DNA of 64,000 nt from Gautieria morchelliformis (Eukaryota > Basidiomycota > Agaricomycetes > Gomphales > Gomphaceae): positions 1 to 64,000 of the forward strand of contig WHVA01000206.1 of NCBI GenBank assembly GCA_015179125.1. The letters are read 5' to 3'. This document shows, one piece after another, positions 59,542 to 64,000 of the stretch. Under the pieces are notes generated by a model. The model did no database searches and was not told the origin of the DNA. It saw nothing but the letters and a program-made list of their open reading frames with translations. Position numbers and translations under genes: made by a program. Each line of letters begins with the position of its first letter. Within the stretch, counting starts at the first letter, position 1.

Positions 59542-62500
59542 ATGTCGTCCTTTCGTGACCACAGAGTTATCATCGCCTCTCTCTTCCTTCCAACGACAGC
59601 AGCGCTCTCCACTGACAGCTCTGAATCGAGCTCTGAGATCTCCTATGTTCCTGAAGAGCCTTCATCTGCTCCTTTACTCAGCCCAATGCCTGCATCACCC
59701 GGCCTCGCGGCCTCCAAGACCAGGATCTCACACACTCCACTCAAAAGCATCGTAGACGACCTCACGGTTAAAGTGCGTGTATCATGGTGCTATGCGGTTT
59801 ATAACTTATGCCTTTCAGTCTAAACCAATCACCCCCTCCATCACCCCTAGAGCAGAGGCCTTAAATCCGTTCGCCACACACTTCAAAACCCTTGGCAGCG
59901 CACTTTCGTCTATCACAGATAGGGATAACGTGCGTCTTTCCCCGCCACCTCGATCGAGATCAAAAGGCACACAACACCACACCCTCCACCAACGTGACAC
60001 CCCTGCCCGTCTTCTCAGCCGCAGGTCCTCCCGCTCTGCTTCCCTCCTTAGGTCTTCTCGTTCGGAAACCCCTGCTCCCACTTGGCATCTTGAACCTAAC
60101 CCACAAGGTAATGGCGGTCTATATAATGCCGTCGCAAGTGTTTCGGGATCTCTCCTCAAGCGTAAACTCTGGGTCGGCACTCTGGGCACTGCAACTGACG
60201 GATTTGATGCTCACGTCAGGAAGGGTGTCGATGCTCGCCTGCGGGATGAGTGTGACTCGGTCAATGTGTGGATAGGCGAGTATATTTTCTAAGCATCATT
60301 ACTGTAAGGGATTAAATCCTTCTCTGGACAGACGACAACGAGTTTGCGGGATATTATGATGTATTTTGTCACCAGGTAAGCGACTATCACGTAACATAAT
60401 AGTTTGCATTCTGAGCAATCCGTAGGTACTCTGGCCGTGTCTCCATTATGCCATTCCCGATGCACCAAAGACCAAGGTGTTTTATGAGAGTGGATCATAC
60501 ACGCAGGTAGGCGAGTGAACTCCTCGTGGGTTCGGCTGAGTACAATTGGGCCTTGATTTCAATAGTACGTGGCCTGTAACCAAAAGTTTGCCGATGCCAT
60601 CATCCAAAATTACCAAGAAGGAGATATAGGTGCGCTTCATTTCTGACGAATATACAGATACTAAGCACGCTCGGCAGTGTGGGGTAAGTGCAGTGTCTTG
60701 TTCTATTACTTCCTGGCCAACGCTTCGTTGCAGTCAATGACTATCATCTCATGCTCGTGCCTTCCCTCGTCCGTGCCGCGCTGCCGTCCGCGGCCATTGG
60801 ATTCTTCCTACACGTCGCATTCCCGTCTTCTGAGATCTTCCGCTGTCTTGCCGTCCGCGAAAAACTGTACGTAATGGCACAATGCCTCACGCTCACGCTC
60901 ACGCGTCTGACATAGCCTCCATGGTCTGCTTGCCGCGGACCTCATCGGGTTCCAAACTGCCAATTTCGCTCGTCATTTTCGCCAGACTGTAAGCCGCATC
61001 TTGAGCCTTGAAACTGTTCCGAAGGGTATCACGACCAGGGAAGGCAAGTTTGTTGACGTCGCCGTGTTCCCAATGGGCATCGATGTCAGCAGCTTGAATA
61101 TTAAACGTAAAGACCCCGAGGTGGCCGAATGGGTGCAGCTGCTTAAGCAGCGCTATGTGGACATGAAAATCATTGTTGGGAGAGATAAACTTGACGAGGT
61201 GCAGGGCGTGAGGCATAAGCTCCTGGCGTTTGAGACTTTCTTGAGCCGTTTCCCGCAATTTCACGGCGAAGTCGGTTTGATTATCATTCCTCTGCAGGGC
61301 GCTCATTTTTGAGTCAGGTGGTTCTTATCCAAGTTGCCCTCTCAACAACAGAGGAAAACGAGCTGCAGGGTGGTGTAGCAGATCTAGTGTCACGCATCAA
61401 CTCCCGCTTTTCGACACTCACGTACCAGCCAGTCGTCTTTCTCCACACACAGGACCTCACATTCTCGCAGTATCTCGCCCTCCTTACCGTTGCTGATGCG
61501 TTCATTGTGACCAGTCTCAGAGAAGGCATGGCGCTGCGTACGCACGAGTGCGTTCTCACGTTGCTCTACTTGTAACCTGTTAGTGAGTACTTATGCGTGG
61601 TATTAGATATGTGGAATGCCAGGAAGGCCGTGCGAGGCCTCTTATTCTAAGCGAGTTCACAGGTTCGTACTCGTACGCTGGTTTCAGGTCTTGTATTGCA
61701 ATCAATCCATGGGATGCGAGGACTACGGCGGAGGCTATATATCAGGTGGGTCATATAGTTGACATCCGCATATTCCTGTCTTGATAAGCTCCACGAGGCG
61801 CTTACTATGAACGACGAGGAGGCGTTGTCCCGTTGGAAAGTTCGTGATTTATGCATGGCGTGTCCCTGCTTACTTGGCTAACTGTCTTTGTATATAGGAT
61901 CTCCACCGGCACGTAGTGACCCAAACAGCCCAGGCCTTCGTAACCTCCTTCCTTACCCGCTGTGTCCGCGTAAACCTTGAACATCAACAGCGTGACCCTT
62001 GCGCAATCCCACCCCTCGATATTGATGCTCTCCTCCCCCGCTATAAATACAGTTCTGTGCGCCTCATACTCCTTGATCTCGAGGGCACACTCTGGGTACG
62101 CGCGCACCCCCAGCACGCATTTGAGCCACCCGCTGAGGCTGTTGCGATCTTGCGCAAGCTGGGCGAAGATCCCCGGAATAGAGTCTGGCTCCTCAGCGGA
62201 CTCCCGCGGTGTGAGCTTAACAAGGTTGCGCGTGTCGTGCCAAGCATTGGGCTGGTGTGAGTGTCGCTCGTACGGCAGGGGGTAGGTGCGTTGCTAAAAG
62301 ATGCACTAGCGCGGAGAATGGGTGCTTTATCAAACCGAGGCCCATTCGTGGAAAAGAGCAGCAGTGGATTAATATGGTCACGAACTGTAACATGACGTGG
62401 AAAACACCATGTTTGGAGATTTTGGGATATGTACGTGGCTATTACTCTTTTGTCCTCCGTCTTTGGTGGGCTGATGTAATTTGACAGTTCACGGAGCGCA

Positions 62501-63111
62501 CCCCTGGGTCATTTGTTGCCGGGCAAGAGGCTTCGATCGTGTGGCGGTTCTGGACTGAGGAAAATGAGAGTCGTGGGGATCGTCAGTGGGCGAGACGGCA
62601 GGCTTCGGAGGCTCAGAATCATATCTGGGATAGGTACGCATTTTTGGTTCACCACATTCGCAGGTGCGTGTCTGATCTCCCGACACAGCCTAGGTGAACG
62701 CTATGGTTCGTAGCAAACCTTATGTTGGCACTGTATTCATTTCGCTCCGGTCTTGACTAATATATATATGTAGGGCTTAGAATTATCCCTGGCCGAAACA
62801 GCTTCCTCGTCATTCCAGGCAATATATCCCGATCGAGTGCCGTGGGTGCCATTCTCCGCCCAGGAGGCCCCAGCGAGGCAATCCCTACGTCGTGGTTCAC
62901 GCCCGAAGTCACGGCGCCGGATGACACGGTGCAGGACGTGGATATCGTGATATGCATTGGCGCGGACGAGAAGCTTCTCAGCCGGCTGAACGAGCTGGAT
63001 AATGCTGAGACATGCACCACGAGTGGTAAGGGGAGCGACGGCAAGTGGAGGCTGAACGTCGAGGAAGTTATACCGACGCTGTGGAAATTTGCGAATTTGA
63101 CCAATGCGTGA
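59542..63111 (+). CDS. Trehalose-synthase complex subunit, TPS3/TSL1-like, with degenerate phosphatase motif
   Basis: It belongs to the trehalose-6-phosphate synthase/phosphatase complex (stress and carbon storage, cytosol). It starts MSSFRDHRVIIASLFLPTTA with a Ser-rich N-terminal extension. The GT20 domain shows YNAVASVSGS, a WVNDYHLMLVPSLV block made by joining a 6-nt micro-exon (60678-60683), IGFFLHVAFPSSEIFR, LIGFQTANFARHF and FPMGIDVSSL. Where active synthases have RDGMNLV it reads REGMALRTHECV. LILSEFTGSYSYAGF and INPWDARTTAEAIY are conserved. The HAD part starts LILLDLEGTLW, against LDYDGTL in catalytic TPS2, so the second Asp is Glu. A regulatory subunit is therefore more likely than an enzyme. 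One intron (from 60276) starts GC. Confidence 0.88.
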
Positions 63112-63310
63112 AGATCAGAAAACAAGCTGCTTTTGCTTTTGGAGAAGGATGGACTTCTGAGGAGCTGTTATTTTGCTGTCCTAGCATGCGATTGTGAAGT
63201 GTTTTTGATTGTTATTGTAGTGACCAAATACTTTGTAGGAATTATGCCTCGCAAGTGGAATGACAATTGCTGTAATTATCTATTGGGATTTATGTGCAAC
63301 CTATTGACAC
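63112..63310 (+). other. TPS-like gene 3' UTR
   Basis: AT-richer sequence following the stop; no coding features. Confidence 0.4.
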
Positions 63311-63430
63311 ATGCACATGTTGAAGGTCGTGGGCGACACGGGGGAGGTGTGTGTGCGCGGGGAGAACGTCACGAAGGGGTACTGTGCGTACGGCGACACG
63401 ACGGCCGGCGGGATGGACGCACGTGCCATA
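63311..63430 (+). pseudogene. Acyl-CoA-synthetase-like (AMP-binding) fragment
   Basis: The frame reads VVGDTGEVCVRGENVTKGYC, then YGDTTAGGMDA. GE(V/I)C(V/I)RG-NVTKGY is the characteristic motif of ANL-superfamily acyl-CoA synthetases, preceding the hinge. No upstream AMP-binding P-loop and no downstream RTGD hinge could be read nearby, so this is an isolated remnant of perhaps 40 residues. Confidence 0.55.
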
Positions 63431-64000
63431 CGTGACGTGGTGACGCCATCTCAGCGCGCTTTTAGTGATGCACGATACACCGGCTGCACAATGTACAGAC
63501 ACCATGTCGTTTTGCCCCACGTCTTACCCGATAATAGTCTTCACACTCAGGCGGCCTCTTCCACTACCCACAGGACGCCGAATTGGGAGCTTTTCGTGTT
63601 TACCTATCCACAAATACTGCCGCTAGTATGAGATGATACCTTGGCTGAGATTATCTAACATCACCATCGAATCAAACATCATACACTCAGGGATTGAACT
63701 TGCAATTTTAGGTGATAATCCCCACTGCTTTCTCGTGTTCATCGAAAAGATGGCGATGCGGAACGATGCCATCGGTCATCTTCATCATATGGGGTAAGCT
63801 TGTCACGGTTTGTTTTCACATGGCATTCTGCCGACGATCACTCTGAATTGTCAATGAGGACCACTTCATGCCGTTCGACGTCAAACTGCTTACTGTAAAA
63901 GGATCTCTAAACGCTTCCTAGTCACTTCCAGCCCATGCCGGATGTAATAAACCATCTCACGAGAATATTCAGGCAGCTAACCATATCCGATGCTACTACA
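63431..64000. other. Window end; nothing recognised
   Basis: No gene is visible to the window edge. A gene could begin beyond it. Confidence 0.4.

Overview
The window reads as nuclear DNA of a filamentous basidiomycete, most likely an Agaricomycete. Introns are numerous and short (about 45-75 bp, GT/AG with CTAAC- or CTGAC-type branch sites). Promoters have pyrimidine-rich stretches before the ATG, and the recognisable proteins (GAPDH with a 5-nt micro-exon, a split permease, RasGEF, EMC1, PP6) have basidiomycete-type intron-rich structures. The species cannot be named from sequence alone.

Two compartments meet near 32 kb. The left half (1-32.3 kb) is accessory DNA. It holds one lineage-specific coiled-coil gene with an internal duplication (about 0.75-2.35 kb). 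It also holds at least eight copies of one C2H2-type zinc-finger gene family: five plus-strand copies (3.8-5.5, 6.1-7.7, 10.0-12.4, 15.8-16.2 and 16.5-19.4 kb), all or nearly all decayed, and three minus-strand copies (20.75-21.69, 26.18-27.13 and 29.88-30.73 kb). The copies at 20.75 and 26.18 kb are open across five exons (198 and 202 aa) and sit inside a tandem direct segmental duplication (about 19.27-24.69 and 24.69-29.35 kb). Nested insertions mark the decayed copies: a 725-bp inverted-repeat element with AGT target duplications, and a 1,031-bp solo LTR with GGAAC target duplications. Other items are a 368-bp fold-back MITE with TAA duplications, a 35/36-bp palindromic minisatellite, a 92-bp VNTR, a decayed WD40 (DCAF7/WDR68-like) fragment and four long near-perfect hairpins.

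The right half (32.3-63.1 kb) is a dense block of conserved housekeeping genes: ASF1 histone chaperone, GAPDH, a 1,631-aa RasGEF and mitochondrial ribosomal protein bL31m (all plus). These are followed by a MIC26/MIC27-type MICOS subunit (minus), a PPR protein (plus), an amino-acid/GABA-type permease (minus), a SNF2-family remodeller with a C-terminal zinc finger (minus), PP6-type phosphatase (minus), EMC1 (plus) and a TPS3/TSL1-like trehalose-synthase-complex subunit (plus). The PP6 and EMC1 start codons are only 46 bp apart. Convergent pairs end 31-62 bp apart, so their 3' UTRs probably overlap. The last kilobase has only a small acyl-CoA-synthetase-like remnant.

The housekeeping genes serve separate core processes (chromatin, glycolysis, Ras signalling, mitochondrial translation and cristae, ER membrane insertion, trehalose stress metabolism) and do not form one pathway. 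The unusual biology is in the left half: a rapidly duplicating zinc-finger family copied together with promoter and 3' flank, showing tandem exon amplification and two members under apparent reading-frame constraint.
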